Positions 8,357-19,513 of a stretch of 64,000 bases of DNA are shown here, in pieces. A program made the position numbers and the translations under genes. Numbering within the stretch: position 1 is the stretch's first letter; each line of letters starts with the position of its first letter. Below the pieces are notes generated by a model that had not been told where the DNA came from, did no database searches, and saw nothing but the letters and a program-made list of their open reading frames with translations. The DNA is from Exiguobacterium profundum. Its GTDB lineage: Bacteria > Bacillota > Bacilli > Exiguobacteriales > Exiguobacteriaceae. The stretch spans positions 763,331-827,330 of the forward strand of contig NZ_MRSV01000001.1 of assembly GCF_001909285.1 (NCBI RefSeq), given 5' to 3'.

Positions 8357-9019
8357 ATGAAACTACTATTGACGTCCGCTGGCGTTAAAAACGAGAGCAT
8401 CAAGCAGGCACTTTTGGAATTATTGGACAAGCCGATTGAAGAGTGTAATGCACTCTGTATCCCAACAGCCATTTATGCGTTGAACGGGGGAACGAAACAC
8501 GCATGGAACTTTTTCAACGGAGATTTCTCGACGCCGATGTGTGAGTTGGGCTGGAAGTCGGTTGGGGTGCTTGAACTGAGCGCACTCCCGAGTATCGATG
8601 AGTCGGTGTGGAGACCGGCGTTTGATAAGGCAGACGTATTATTGGTGAATGGGGGCGATCCGCTCTTTCTCTACCATTGGATGAAACAGTCCGGGGTAGC
8701 CTCGCTGCTCCCGTCCTGGAAAGGCGTCTACGTCGGATTGAGTGCAGGTAGCATGGTGATGACACCACGAATTGGAGAAGCGTTTGTCGGATGGCGCGCA
8801 TCCGACGAGCAGAGTGATGATACATTAGGGTTTGTCGACTTCTCGATTTTTCCTCATCTCGACCACGAAATGTTACCGGAGAACACGTCACGAGATGCTG
8901 CAGAATGGGCGGAGACATTACAGTCGCCGGCCTATGCGATTGACGACGAGACCGCGATTCGTGTAAACGAAGGGAAGATCGATGTGATTTCGGAAGGAAA
9001 GTGGAAGAAGTTTTTCTGA
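8357..9019 (+). CDS. Peptidase S51 (dipeptidase E-like)
   Basis: 220 residues with a class I glutamine-amidotransferase-like fold used by S51 serine peptidases, which cleave N-terminal Asp dipeptides. VLLVNGGDPLFLYHWMK is the conserved Gly-rich block, and GLSAGSMVM carries the nucleophile Ser at the elbow; FPHLDHE provides the expected downstream His. The ATG at 8357 follows AAGGAGGG. Substrate range is inferred from family only. Cytoplasmic, no signal peptide. Confidence 0.82.
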   Translation: MKLLLTSAGVKNESIKQALLELLDKPIEECNALCIPTAIYALNGGTKHAWNFFNGDFSTPMCELGWKSVGVLELSALPSIDESVWRPAFDKADVLLVNGGDPLFLYHWMKQSGVASLLPSWKGVYVGLSAGSMVMTPRIGEAFVGWRASDEQSDDTLGFVDFSIFPHLDHEMLPENTSRDAAEWAETLQSPAYAIDDETAIRVNEGKIDVISEGKWKKFF

Positions 9020-9053
9020 CTGTTTAAAAGTAATAGGGAGGAGACAGGAGAGA

Positions 9054-9614
9054 TTGAATCCATTTACGTATCATAAAAAAACAAATCGAATCATCGTACG
9101 ACCGTTAGAGAAACGAGATTATGACACATGGTTAAGCGGCTTTACAAATCGTCTCGTTTCACAACATGTATATGACCCGGGGAAATTAGATATGAGCGAC
9201 TGTACGTCCGTTTGGTTCGGTCAGCTAGTCGACACACACCAATCACTCGCACATGAAGACCGTGCGCATGTCTTTGGGATTTTCCGGCTTGAAGATGGGA
9301 TACATCTCGGCATGGTGGATTTCTCGACATTGGCGCGAGATGGATTTCATTGGGGTCGGGTCGGGTATACCATCCATAACCAACATTGGCAAAACGGATA
9401 TGGCACAGAGGCGGTCGATTTAGCGATGCGCCTCGCCTTTGACGACTTAAATTTTCAACGGATCGAGGCACACATCAATCTCGACAATGAGGCATCCGTT
9501 CGTCTCGCAGAGCGTGTCGGCATGTCGTACGAGTGCACGAGAGAGGGATTTATTTTTGAGAATGATGAGTGGGTAGACCATCTCGTCTATGTGAAAACGA
9601 AGCACCGTCGATAG
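9054..9614 (+). CDS. RimJ/RimL-type GNAT acetyltransferase (TTG start)
   Basis: 186 residues. The start is a TTG at 9054, with GGAGACAGGAG just upstream, giving MNPFTYHKKTNRIIVRPL. The acetyl-CoA binding segment is VGYTIHNQHWQNGYGTEAVDLAMRLAF, followed by the typical RIEAHINLDNEASVRLAERVGM. Relatives acetylate protein N-termini, polyamines or other amines; the target here is unknown. It may be co-transcribed with the upstream peptidase gene (34-bp gap). Confidence 0.83.
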   Translation: MNPFTYHKKTNRIIVRPLEKRDYDTWLSGFTNRLVSQHVYDPGKLDMSDCTSVWFGQLVDTHQSLAHEDRAHVFGIFRLEDGIHLGMVDFSTLARDGFHWGRVGYTIHNQHWQNGYGTEAVDLAMRLAFDDLNFQRIEAHINLDNEASVRLAERVGMSYECTREGFIFENDEWVDHLVYVKTKHRR

Positions 9615-9665
9615 AACGACTCCTACCACATATGGTACGATGAGTTGACGGAAAGGGGGATGAGC

Positions 9666-10085
9666 ATGGCGATTGAACCACTTCGCGTGCGTGTCCAGCA
9701 AACAACTCGGATGAGTGACATTCTTGAGCCGATCGAACTATCGGCTGACGGCGTATACTATCCATTGAAGACTGGCTTTATTTTAATGTTTGACCAACAA
9801 CAAGAGGACGGAACGGTCCCGACGACAATCAAGTACACGCCGGAACGATTGGCGCTCATCTGCAAAGGACCGATCGAGATGAACCATTCCTTCATCGAAG
9901 GTCGCTTCACGCAAAGCTTATATAAGAATGCCTATATGTCGATGACGATGGCGACGACGACATCGCGACTCGATGTGTCTGAAGAGTCATGTACGTTCGT
10001 ATATGAATTATCCATGAATGAAGAAAACGTGGGTATATACGAAGTACATGTCACATGGACATTTGAAGGAGGAGAGAGCGTATGA
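9666..10085 (+). CDS. DUF1934 family protein (YwiB-like)
   Basis: 139 residues from the ATG at 9666, placed 6-7 nt after AAAGGGGG; earlier in-frame TTG (9645) and ATG (9660) sit on or before that ribosome site. The protein starts MAIEPLRVRVQQTTR and is rich in beta-strands (DGTVPTTIKYTPERL..., SMTMATTTSRLDV...), matching the small beta-barrel DUF1934 family of which B. subtilis YwiB is a member. In Bacillus ywiB lies before argS; here an unrelated small acidic gene follows with an ATGA overlap, so the two are translationally coupled. Function unknown. Confidence 0.72.
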   Translation: MAIEPLRVRVQQTTRMSDILEPIELSADGVYYPLKTGFILMFDQQQEDGTVPTTIKYTPERLALICKGPIEMNHSFIEGRFTQSLYKNAYMSMTMATTTSRLDVSEESCTFVYELSMNEENVGIYEVHVTWTFEGGESV

Positions 10086-10507
10086 ACTTCACAGAACGCG
10101 TAAATAAGATTGAAGAGATGTTGAACGAAGACTGGTTCGAGATGCTCGAAACGAATGAAGAAGAATATGAAGAGTGGCGCGGTCGCCTTGAAGATCATGC
10201 TGAGCAAGTCATCATGCATTATGACCAAGAAAACGGAGTCGATGTCGATTCAATCGATAAATTGCTTCAACTGAACGATGAGTTCCCGCTCCTTTACGGG
10301 GAAGACACCGTTCGCCTGTACATCGCACTTATTGAGGCGCGGTCAGAAGACAAAGCGGTCTACGATCGGTACGTCGATTATTTGGCAGCCATCAGTGATG
10401 CATCGCATGAACAGTTTTTACATTTCCATACGCTCGTCGAAGCAGGTCGGTTGGAAGAAGCGAGACAACTCGCGCCACATATGCCACAACGGCTCGGACT
10501 CGAATAG
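10082..10507 (+). CDS. Small acidic hypothetical protein
   Basis: 141 residues, strongly acidic and predicted mainly helical (EEMLNEDWFEMLETNEEEYEEW...). No catalytic motif or membrane segment. The ATG overlaps the stop of the DUF1934 gene (ATGA) and a GGAGGAGAG lies upstream, so co-translation is certain to be at least possible. I do not recognise a family. The C-terminal half (LIEARSEDKAVYDRYVDYLAA) looks like a helical repeat. Confidence 0.7.
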   Translation: MNFTERVNKIEEMLNEDWFEMLETNEEEYEEWRGRLEDHAEQVIMHYDQENGVDVDSIDKLLQLNDEFPLLYGEDTVRLYIALIEARSEDKAVYDRYVDYLAAISDASHEQFLHFHTLVEAGRLEEARQLAPHMPQRLGLE

Positions 10508-10517
10508 TAAGCATGTC

Positions 10518-10551
10518 AAAAGTGTCATCTGAACAGGATGGCACTTTTTTT
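10518..10551 (+). terminator. Rho-independent terminator
   Basis: AAAGTGTCATC pairs with GATGGCACTTT (one G-U) around a short loop and is followed by seven T residues. It ends the DUF1934/acidic-protein transcript. Confidence 0.85.
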
Positions 10552-10677
10552 CATGCCTGAAAGGGGACACACTTCGACGAGAACGTCCATTTTATTTCGA
10601 AGGTATCTTCTCTAAGATGAAGGAACAAGGAAATCAAACAGAGAACGCGAATGGAAATGGTTAAAGGGGGAAATGTG

Positions 10678-11196
10678 ATGTTAAGACTAATCAAAACATC
10701 TGTCGAACAAAAAGAACAGATTCTCGCATTTTTACAAGAATGTTACGAACGTGATGAGCGAATCGTCCCGACTTCAGTGGACCGTGAAACGACCGACTTC
10801 GAGGCATATGTCAACACGTTACGTCAGAAGGAGTTATGTGAACATATAGAAAAAGGTTGGGTCCCGAGCACAACGTATTGGCTCACGGACGGGGAGGAGC
10901 TTCTTGGCGCGACGAACATTCGTCATGAGCTGAACGAATCGCTCTTGAAGATTGGCGGGCATGTCGGGTATGGGGTGAAACCGAGCGCACGCGGGCGTGG
11001 ACTCGCCACAATCCAACTGCAACTTGCGCTTGAGAAAGTGAAAGAACTTGGAATCGAGCGGGCACTCATCACGTGTAACCGGACAAATATAGCTTCCCGT
11101 CAAGTCATTTTAAACAATGGTGGCATTGCGGACACACCGTATACGGAAGAAGACGGGACAGTCGTCGAGCGGTTTTGGATTGACTTGAAAGGGTGA
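10678..11196 (+). CDS. GNAT-family acetyltransferase
   Basis: 172 residues from the ATG at 10678, which lies at normal distance from AAAGGGGG; the longer frame to 10651 lacks a ribosome site. The C-terminal half holds the acetyl-CoA loop GVKPSARGRGLATIQLQLALEKVKELG and ALITCNRTNIASRQVILNNGG, characteristic of the predicted acetyltransferase group common in Firmicutes. The substrate is unknown. The next gene starts 7 bp downstream, so the two probably form an operon. Confidence 0.83.
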   Translation: MLRLIKTSVEQKEQILAFLQECYERDERIVPTSVDRETTDFEAYVNTLRQKELCEHIEKGWVPSTTYWLTDGEELLGATNIRHELNESLLKIGGHVGYGVKPSARGRGLATIQLQLALEKVKELGIERALITCNRTNIASRQVILNNGGIADTPYTEEDGTVVERFWIDLKG

Positions 11197-11203
11197 GGAC
11201 GAG

Positions 11204-11920
11204 ATGGCGAACTGGATCATCATCTATTTGGCGCTGATTAACTTCTTCGGCATCTATTTGTTCCGGGAAGAGACCGTTCCTTCGAAAAAATGGTTCTCTT
11301 TCTCGAGCGGCATCGCCATCACGTACTTCTTCATGTATCTTTTGCCGTCCCTGAACAAACGCCAGGACACGCTTCGTGTCGATTGGTTGAATTTGGCGTT
11401 ACCTTCAGAAATCTACATCGTCAGTCTCATCGGTTTCACGTTGTTTTACGGCACCATGCGGTTCGTTCGTACCCCTCACTTTCAAGATGAGGCGGTCGAC
11501 CGGGCCGTTTCGTATTGGTTACAGGTGACACTCCTCACGGCCTATATGACCTTCTCGGCGTACGTGGTGACAGCCGACTCGGTGACGTTCGTTGCGAGAA
11601 GTTTCTATGCGACAGCGCTCGGTGTCCACTTTTTAGCGCTCGGGCATGACTTAAATCGTCATTATGGTGAACGTTACATGGGACAAGGACGCTATTTGTT
11701 GAGTGGTGGGATTTTACTTGGTGGGTTCTTTTCACGCTGGATTGACTTGGCGGCGCACGTCGAAGCGCTCTGTTTTGCCTTTGTGGCCGGGGCGATGATT
11801 CTCAATATCGTGAAGTTTGAACTGCCATCCGACCGAAATTTGCACTTCCGCACGTTCGTATTGGCCGTGTGCAGCTATGGGGGATTATTGCTCATATTGA
11901 AACATCTTCTAAACTTCTGA
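11204..11920 (+). CDS. Multi-pass membrane protein, unknown function
   Basis: 238 residues with about seven hydrophobic helices, beginning MANWIIIYLALINFFGIYLF. Charged loops are short; a histidine-containing helix (ATALGVHFLALGHDLNRHY) and SRWIDLAAHVEALCF stand out, but no known transporter signature is visible. It follows the acetyltransferase at 7 bp. The gene reads straight up to the FadR-type operator of fadF. Family not recognised; a ZIP- or haemolysin III-like fold was considered but the motifs do not fit. Confidence 0.65.
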   Translation: MANWIIIYLALINFFGIYLFREETVPSKKWFSFSSGIAITYFFMYLLPSLNKRQDTLRVDWLNLALPSEIYIVSLIGFTLFYGTMRFVRTPHFQDEAVDRAVSYWLQVTLLTAYMTFSAYVVTADSVTFVARSFYATALGVHFLALGHDLNRHYGERYMGQGRYLLSGGILLGGFFSRWIDLAAHVEALCFAFVAGAMILNIVKFELPSDRNLHFRTFVLAVCSYGGLLLILKHLLNF

Positions 11921-11937
11921 TGAGAACAAAAAAAAAA

Positions 11938-11969
11938 TGAATGACTGTTCATTCATCATTTGATATACT
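11938..11969 (+). promoter_or_regulatory. FadR-type operator and -10 of fadF
   Basis: TGAATGACTGTTCATTCA (11938-11955) matches the B. subtilis FadR (YsiA) consensus TGAATGAMTANTCATTCA at all but one position. A TATACT -10 (11964-11969) follows, so the operator covers the -35 and bound repressor would block transcription until long-chain acyl-CoA releases it. Confidence 0.8.
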
Positions 11970-12012
11970 GAATTCAAGATTGAATCCGTTTTCAAAAGGG
12001 GGAGTTTTGGGG

Positions 12013-14139
12013 ATGTCTACATTTTTAATCGTCAACTGGATTCTATTCTTGCTCGTCCTCGGCTATGGTGTATATTTATTTGCTACGCTAGTTCATCAGC
12101 GTTATACGTTCATCAAGCTCGGGAAGAAGGCAGAATGGAGCCAAACGAACAAAGAACGACTCGAACAGGTCATGATCAACGTGTTCGGTCAAAAGAAATT
12201 GTTGAAAGATAAGAAGAGTGGCGCAATTCACGTCATGATGTTTTATGGCTTCATCCTCGTCCAATTCGGGGCGATTGATTTTATTTGGAAAGGACTAGCG
12301 GTGGGAACACGTTTCCCGCATATCCCGCTCGGTCCGCTTTATCCAATCTTTACGTTCATGCAAGAAATCGTCATGCTCATGATTCTCGTTGCGGTCGTTT
12401 GGGGATTCTACCGTCGTTACGTCGAGAAGCTCGTGCGCTTGAAACGAAACTTTTTAGCAGGTCTTGCCCTCATCTTCATCGGCGGGTTGATGGTTTCCGT
12501 ATTGTTCGGGAACGGGTTTTACCTCGTCTATAAAGAAGAGCTTCCAATGTGGGGCGAACCGGTCGCGACGCTCATCGGCTCAGCATTTGCTTGGGTACCG
12601 GGCTCTGTCGCTTTCGCTTTATTCGTCGTCTTTTGGTGGATGCACCTTTTATTCTTGCTCAGCTTCATGGTCTACATCCCACAAGGAAAACACGCACACT
12701 TGATTGCCGGAACGCTCAACGTATGGCTCGGTCGCACGCACAAAGTCGGTCGCTTGGCACCTGTTGATTTTTCAGCGATGGAAGAAGCGGAAGAGTCGGA
12801 TGAAGAGATTGTCTTCGGGGTCAACAAGATTGAAGACTTCAACCAGAAGCAGCTCGTCGACTTGTATGCCTGTGTCGAGTGCGGGCGTTGTACGAATGTT
12901 TGTCCGGCAACAGGAACTGGGAAGATGTTGTCGCCGATGGACTTAATCGTCAAACTTCGTGACCATATGAATATGAAAGGCGCGGCGGTCACGAGAAAAT
13001 CACCGTGGGCACCTGCACTCATGTTCCAAAACACGCAAGGTGCTGAAATCGCAGCAGCTGCGCAAGACGGTCATATGCTCGTCGCAGACGAGTTGATCGG
13101 CAACGTCATCACGGAAGAAGAAATTTGGGCTTGTACGACTTGCCGTAACTGTGAAGACCAGTGTCCGGTCATGAACGAACACGTCGATAAAATCATTGAC
13201 CTTCGTCGTTACCTCGTCATGATGGAAGGGAAGATGGACCCTGAGGCACAGCGTACGGTCGCCAATATCGAGCGTCAAGGAAACCCGTGGGGAATGAACC
13301 GGAAAGAACGCGAGAACTGGCGTAAGGATACAGAGCTCGTCATCCCGACGGCGAAAGAAAAAAAAAAAGCAGGCGAGGAATTCGAGTATCTCTTCTGGGT
13401 CGGCGCGATGGGGTCTTACGATAGCCGTAGCCAAAAAGTCGCGCAGAGCTTTGCGAGCGTCTTGAACAAGGCAGGCGTCTCATTCGCCATTCTCGGAAAT
13501 GAAGAGAAAAACTCAGGGGATACACCACGTCGAATCGGAAACGAGTTGCTGTTCCAAGAACTCGCCGAAGCGAACATTAAACTATTTGAGAAGTATGGGG
13601 TGACGAAAATCGTCACGGTCGACCCGCACGCGTACAATACGTTCAAAAATGAGTATCCGGACTTCGGTTTGACTGATGTGAAGGTGTATCATCATACGGA
13701 GTTGCTCGCGGAGTTACTTGACACAGGTCGGATTCAGCCAGACCTTCACGTGAACGAACGTGTCGTCTATCACGACTCTTGTTACCTTGGTCGTTATAAC
13801 GGCATTTACGATGCACCACGATTCGTCCTAGAACGCATACCGGGTGTCGAACTCGTCGAAGCGACACGTAACCGTGAAAACGGTATGTGTTGTGGAGCCG
13901 GTGGTGGTCTCATGTGGCAGAAAAAAAAAGTCGGGACACGTGTCAACGTGGCTCGGACAGAACAGTTGCTTGAGACGAAACCGACTGTTATCGGTTCGGC
14001 ATGTCCGTACTGTTTGACGATGTTATCTGATGGAACAAAAGCGAAGGAAGTCGATGAGACCGTCGGCACGTTCGATGTCGTCGAATTGCTCGATCGCTCG
14101 CTGAAGGCCATCGAGATACCAGAACCAGTTGTCCAATAA
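12013..14139 (+). CDS. fadF: FadF: membrane EtfAB:menaquinone oxidoreductase-type Fe-S protein
   Basis: 708 residues from the ATG at 12013 (GGGGGAG upstream); the frame is open to 11941 but that part is the operator/promoter. About five N-terminal membrane helices resemble the haem b domain of nitrate reductase gamma. Two 4Fe-4S sites follow, ACVECGRCTNVCP and ACTTCRNCEDQCP, then two CCG (HdrD/LutA-like) domains ending NGMCCGAGGG and GSACPYC. This is the layout of FadF (B. subtilis YwjF), the proposed link from electron-transfer flavoprotein to menaquinone in fatty acid beta-oxidation. The FadR-type operator immediately upstream supports the role. No acyl-CoA dehydrogenase or etf gene lies in the window. 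Two A tracts (10 and 9) occur inside the gene. Confidence 0.88.
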   Translation: MSTFLIVNWILFLLVLGYGVYLFATLVHQRYTFIKLGKKAEWSQTNKERLEQVMINVFGQKKLLKDKKSGAIHVMMFYGFILVQFGAIDFIWKGLAVGTRFPHIPLGPLYPIFTFMQEIVMLMILVAVVWGFYRRYVEKLVRLKRNFLAGLALIFIGGLMVSVLFGNGFYLVYKEELPMWGEPVATLIGSAFAWVPGSVAFALFVVFWWMHLLFLLSFMVYIPQGKHAHLIAGTLNVWLGRTHKVGRLAPVDFSAMEEAEESDEEIVFGVNKIEDFNQKQLVDLYACVECGRCTNVCPATGTGKMLSPMDLIVKLRDHMNMKGAAVTRKSPWAPALMFQNTQGAEIAAAAQDGHMLVADELIGNVITEEEIWACTTCRNCEDQCPVMNEHVDKIIDLRRYLVMMEGKMDPEAQRTVANIERQGNPWGMNRKERENWRKDTELVIPTAKEKKKAGEEFEYLFWVGAMGSYDSRSQKVAQSFASVLNKAGVSFAILGNEEKNSGDTPRRIGNELLFQELAEANIKLFEKYGVTKIVTVDPHAYNTFKNEYPDFGLTDVKVYHHTELLAELLDTGRIQPDLHVNERVVYHDSCYLGRYNGIYDAPRFVLERIPGVELVEATRNRENGMCCGAGGGLMWQKKKVGTRVNVARTEQLLETKPTVIGSACPYCLTMLSDGTKAKEVDETVGTFDVVELLDRSLKAIEIPEPVVQ

Positions 14140-14145
14140 TACATG

Positions 14146-14175
14146 AAGGCACGGTCCGCGGACCGTGCCTTGTTT
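14146..14175 (+). terminator. Perfect-palindrome terminator between converging genes
   Basis: A 26-bp perfect palindrome, AAGGCACGGTCCG (14146-14158) with CGGACCGTGCCTT (14159-14171), followed by TGTTTGTTTA. It separates fadF from the converging chemoreceptor gene and could act in both directions. Confidence 0.8.
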
Positions 14176-14177
14176 GT

Positions 14178-15476
14178 TTACTGCATCTCAGAGGTGGATA
14201 GAAGGGAAGAGGTCAAGTGAGATAACCCTTGCGTCGTCTCGTTGATCGATGAAATGGTCTCGACCATCTGTCCGAGGTCTTGTTTGTTTCGTTCGAAAGA
14301 AAGAACGTATTGGCCCATTTCTTCTTGAACGGTCGAAAAACCAGCTTTGACGGTGCTTAGTTGGCGCATCGCTTCATCGTTCGTCCGATGCATTTGCCCC
14401 ATTTGCTCGAGGAGGGCCGCGATGTTCGTCTCATTTTCATGAATGAGCGCGTTGATTTGACTGCTCAGTTGTTTTGCGTTCTCCGCAAGTGTGCGTACCT
14501 CGGTGGCGACGACGGCGAACCCTTTTCCGTGTTCTCCTGCGCGAGCCGCTTCAATCGAAGCGTTTAAGGCGAGTAAGTTCGTTTGGTTAGCAATTTGTTC
14601 GATGCTCTTGGTCATGCTGACAATATCCTGTGAACCTTCTTTTAGGGCGGTAATTCGATCGAGCGAAGTATCGACGTAGGTGGCCGACTGTTTGAACTCT
14701 ACTTCCATCTGTTCGATTTGATTTCCGTTCGTGTGCGTCAACTTCATCAAATGACGACTCATTTTTTCCTTTTTTTTCGTTTCCGCAAGGACTTGGTGAG
14801 CACGATTGCTCGTTTCAGACATGGCGTGTCCGGTTTGTTCCATCGTAGTCGCCACTTCTGTGCTGACGCGTGTCACGTCACTCAACAGGGACGCACGAGC
14901 TTGGTTCGCAGACTCGATTTCATCGAGGCGGGCGTTGACGTATTGTTCGGTGACGATTTGTGCGTCTAAATTCATCGCGTGTGACAACGCTAAGAGGGAC
15001 TCACTTAAGAGGGCAGGATCGTGTTGATACGTTTCAACCACTTTTGGGATGAGCAACGTATTAAATGCCGAGTACGTCGCCAAGAACCAGACGACAGGCA
15101 CGGCGAAGTGGTGGTGCGTCTGTCCCATTCGTTTCCGCATTGCCAAGAATTTATCATCGATGTTCCCTGTTAGTAGGCTGCGGAAATAATCGGCGAATAC
15201 CTTTTTTAATCGTTCTCTTGTGGATGATGCGTTCGCAATCTGTACCATTTCCGGTTGCAGCATTAAGTGGTCGAGTACGTTTTCAAGTACATCGTCAAGT
15301 ACTGACTCGACGAGTGGAGCCATATCTTGCAGTCGTTTTACTTGAGAGGTCGTGTATCCCATGTAGTGAGTGCGACCATTCAAGCTTGAGTCGGCTGGTT
15401 TAGCGATTGTCTGGATTTCAGGAAAACCGGTAGTGGCGACGAAGTGATTGGATGTTGTTTTACGAAAAAGTGCCAT
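14178..15476 (-). CDS. hemAT: Globin-coupled methyl-accepting chemotaxis protein (HemAT-like)
   Basis: 432 residues, soluble, no membrane segment. Residues about 35-190 form a sensor globin; a run of His at 121-123 ([14 protein letters not shown]) supplies the proximal haem ligand position. From about 230 the cytoplasmic MCP coiled coil follows, with the conserved hairpin ([23 protein letters not shown] in pieces, near 300-325) that contacts CheA and CheW. This is the HemAT arrangement for oxygen-guided movement. Transcribed alone; no che genes are near. The ATG at 15476 has a GGAGAAAAAT upstream. Confidence 0.87.
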   Translation of the reverse strand: MALFRKTTSNHFVATTGFPEIQTIAKPADSSLNGRTHYMGYTTSQVKRLQDMAPLVESVLDDVLENVLDHLMLQPEMVQIANASSTRERLKKVFADYFRSLLTGNIDDKFLAMRKRMGQTHHHFAVPVVWFLATYSAFNTLLIPKVVETYQHDPALLSESLLALSHAMNLDAQIVTEQYVNARLDEIESANQARASLLSDVTRVSTEVATTMEQTGHAMSETSNRAHQVLAETKKKEKMSRHLMKLTHTNGNQIEQMEVEFKQSATYVDTSLDRITALKEGSQDIVSMTKSIEQIANQTNLLALNASIEAARAGEHGKGFAVVATEVRTLAENAKQLSSQINALIHENETNIAALLEQMGQMHRTNDEAMRQLSTVKAGFSTVQEEMGQYVLSFERNKQDLGQMVETISSINETTQGLSHLTSSLLSTSEMQ

Positions 15477-15646
15477 ATATTTTTCTCCTTCTCTTTCATA
15501 TCTAAAATGTCATTCTCTTCTATATCGGCAAAAGAGTGAAGAAACTGAGAAGTAAATGTGTTATGAAAGAGGTTCGCAGACGAATGGATCTGGGAAAGGA
15601 TGATTGAGGAACAGAATATTCAATCTCAATGTAAGGAGTGTGTCCC

Positions 15647-16972
15647 ATGAAAAACATGGTTGTCCTATTGACGATTGTCAGTGCTCTTAGTAGTCAAATT
15701 CTTCCGCAGATCTTATTTTTATCTATTATGGCAGTCGAAGAAGGTGTCGGGCGTCTCATTCCATTCTTGATTTTTTATGTAGCCAGTATGTCCGGTCTAT
15801 TATTGTGGGTTTATGTCATTGGACGCCGTGGTTCTAAAGATACTTTTTTAATCGCTTTTGTCGTACTCGTTGTCGGTCTCATTTGTTTCGTTCTCCCGTT
15901 TGAGCGTGCGATTGAATGGAGCGCCTTTTTAGTCGGGGTTGGATCAATTGGAGTCGGGTCGATTATGACGACGATTTTATCGCAATTAAACGAACTGAAA
16001 CCAGCTGCTGATCCAGATTCAAAAGAAGCTAAAGGAAGCTCCTGGCCGTTGGTTCTGATGTTAGTCGGTTGGATTGCGATATTCTCTTTTGCATTGACAC
16101 AGTCATACAATCTGGCCATCGCTCTCTTTTTGGTCAGTTTGATTCTACCATGGCTTTTTGTTCGGAAATTACCGCTTCAAAAATCGGCGACTTGGCAGTT
16201 TGAAACTCGTTCTTTTCTCCGTGCCTTCATCGCGGTCACCGTTTTTACATTGATTAGTCGTCTGCTCAGTCTTTTAGAAGGGGCGCGTGGCTATATCGAA
16301 GTATTTGGCTTAATGATTATTTTGCTCGTTTATGTTGGATGGTTATTGTACCAAAAGCGCGTCCGAGACTTTATTGGAGCGAGTCGCACCCGTCAGGTTC
16401 AATTGCTGTCGTTTGTGATTGGATTGTTCGGTGGTTGGACGTTAATTGGTGCCGTCTTTGTCAGTCTTGCCTTGTACTCGTTTCAAGTTCTCATTTTTTA
16501 TGTATTTTTCCCATTTTTAGTAGGCGTCATCGGCTGGATTTTATTTAGTCGTATATTTGATTTCGCACGTCACCCATACCTCGTGTTACTCGTGTCCTCC
16601 CTCATCTTTTTCCTAGGATTTATCGAGCCACTTGCGTTCATCCCTGTCTTATTTGTCAGTGGGTATACGCAGACGATGTACTCGAGTGTAAGCCATACGT
16701 ATCTGTTTGATCAATATGGGGAAAATAAGGAGTTTGCTTCCTTGCTCTTGCAGCTGTGGAAGCGGTTTGGGATGGTCGTTGCGTACTCCTTCTTAATGAT
16801 TGGATTGTTAGGATACGGTTTGTACGTTGGGCAGACGGTCAACGAGGAATTATCGTTTCAAATTCCAAAAGCATGGATGTTCGGTGTTCTAGGACTTACG
16901 TGGATTTTCAATATTGGATTGATCAGCCTGTACTGGTTCCGAGTTCGTCCGAGTAGAACACATGAATCATAA
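15647..16972 (+). CDS. Twelve-helix membrane protein, MFS-like
   Basis: 441 residues from the ATG at 15647, eight bases after AAGGAG; the in-frame start at 15638 overlaps that site. About twelve hydrophobic helices in two blocks of six with a charged mid-loop (LNELKPAADPDSKEAKGSS). The WVYVIGRRGSKDTF loop between helices 2 and 3 resembles the MFS A-motif loosely. No substrate motif recognised. It stands alone between the chemoreceptor and rpoE, and its third-position base use is more AT-rich than its neighbours. Confidence 0.6.
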   Translation: MKNMVVLLTIVSALSSQILPQILFLSIMAVEEGVGRLIPFLIFYVASMSGLLLWVYVIGRRGSKDTFLIAFVVLVVGLICFVLPFERAIEWSAFLVGVGSIGVGSIMTTILSQLNELKPAADPDSKEAKGSSWPLVLMLVGWIAIFSFALTQSYNLAIALFLVSLILPWLFVRKLPLQKSATWQFETRSFLRAFIAVTVFTLISRLLSLLEGARGYIEVFGLMIILLVYVGWLLYQKRVRDFIGASRTRQVQLLSFVIGLFGGWTLIGAVFVSLALYSFQVLIFYVFFPFLVGVIGWILFSRIFDFARHPYLVLLVSSLIFFLGFIEPLAFIPVLFVSGYTQTMYSSVSHTYLFDQYGENKEFASLLLQLWKRFGMVVAYSFLMIGLLGYGLYVGQTVNEELSFQIPKAWMFGVLGLTWIFNIGLISLYWFRVRPSRTHES

Positions 16973-17052
16973 TTTTCCCTAGCTTTTTCATATCGCTTTT
17001 GTTTATAATGAGGAGTGATGTTTAACTAGTGACGGAAAAGGAGTGTCCTTTA

Positions 17053-17532
17053 ATGAATAAATCGTTGATTGATTTCGTTTATGAACTTCTCCAAGAAACT
17101 GGCGAACAGCCTGTTTCTTTTGATGAGATTCGCGAAAAAATCAAGCAAAACTATACGTTTGCGAGTGAAGAGGAAGAGCTCGAAAAAATCGCACAACTTT
17201 ACACCGATTTGAACATCGACGGGTTGTTCGTCAACTTAGGAGCAAACCGTTGGGCGCTTCGTGTTTGGTACCCATTCGATAAGTCGGATGAGGATCTCGT
17301 CATCGAAGCACGTCAACGTGGTGAACTTGACGAATTCGAAGAAGAGTTCGAAGAAGCAGACGAAGGCATCGTCGATATCGAGGATGACTTGGATGTATTC
17401 GCAAAAGTTGAAGACTATGATTCATCTGAATTTGATGATGAGGACGAAGAAGAAAAAGTAGAAGGCCTTGACGATTTCAAGGACGATGACTTGGACGACG
17501 ACCTCGATATCGAAGACGAGGATGATTTATAA
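17053..17532 (+). CDS. rpoE: RNA polymerase delta subunit
   Basis: 159 residues from the ATG at 17053 (AAGGAG upstream; an earlier in-frame GTG at 17029 precedes that site). The N-terminal HARE-HTH domain reads SLIDFVYELLQETGEQPVSFDEI...NLGANRWALRVWYP; the C-terminal 70 residues are an extreme Asp/Glu tail. Delta binds RNA polymerase and speeds its recycling, with the tail displacing nucleic acid. The next gene is pyrG, as in Bacillus. A TATAAT -10 lies at 17004-17009. Confidence 0.93.
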   Translation: MNKSLIDFVYELLQETGEQPVSFDEIREKIKQNYTFASEEEELEKIAQLYTDLNIDGLFVNLGANRWALRVWYPFDKSDEDLVIEARQRGELDEFEEEFEEADEGIVDIEDDLDVFAKVEDYDSSEFDDEDEEEKVEGLDDFKDDDLDDDLDIEDEDDL

Positions 17533-17590
17533 GAGACCGCAAAAAAGCCGGGCATCGCGCCCGGCTAGGCGTGTCTCTTTTTCTTTTTTA
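17532..17590 (+). terminator. rpoE terminator
   Basis: Inner stem AGCCGGGC (17546-17553) with GCCCGGCT (17559-17566), outer stem AGAGAC with GTCTCT, then a T-rich tail. It isolates rpoE from the pyrG promoter. Confidence 0.75.
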
Positions 17591-17629
17591 GTCGTGTTCA
17601 TCGACTTGAAAAAAAGAAAAAATAATATC

Positions 17630-19376
<1,747 letters not shown>

Positions 19377-19387
19377 GTGATTGAAAG

Positions 19388-19415
19388 CCACGGTCCATTG
19401 CGGACCGTGGTTTTT
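19388..19415 (+). terminator. pyrG terminator
   Basis: CCACGGTCC (19388-19396) pairs with GGACCGTGG (19402-19410) and is followed by five T residues. Confidence 0.9.
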
Positions 19416-19513
19416 CTACGTCAAAAGCATGAGAGGGAAAGCGCCTTCGGCAGGATACATCCCTATCACTTTGTGGGTACACTAGAAATAGAACGGGGAG
19501 AGGGTGAGGGCAC

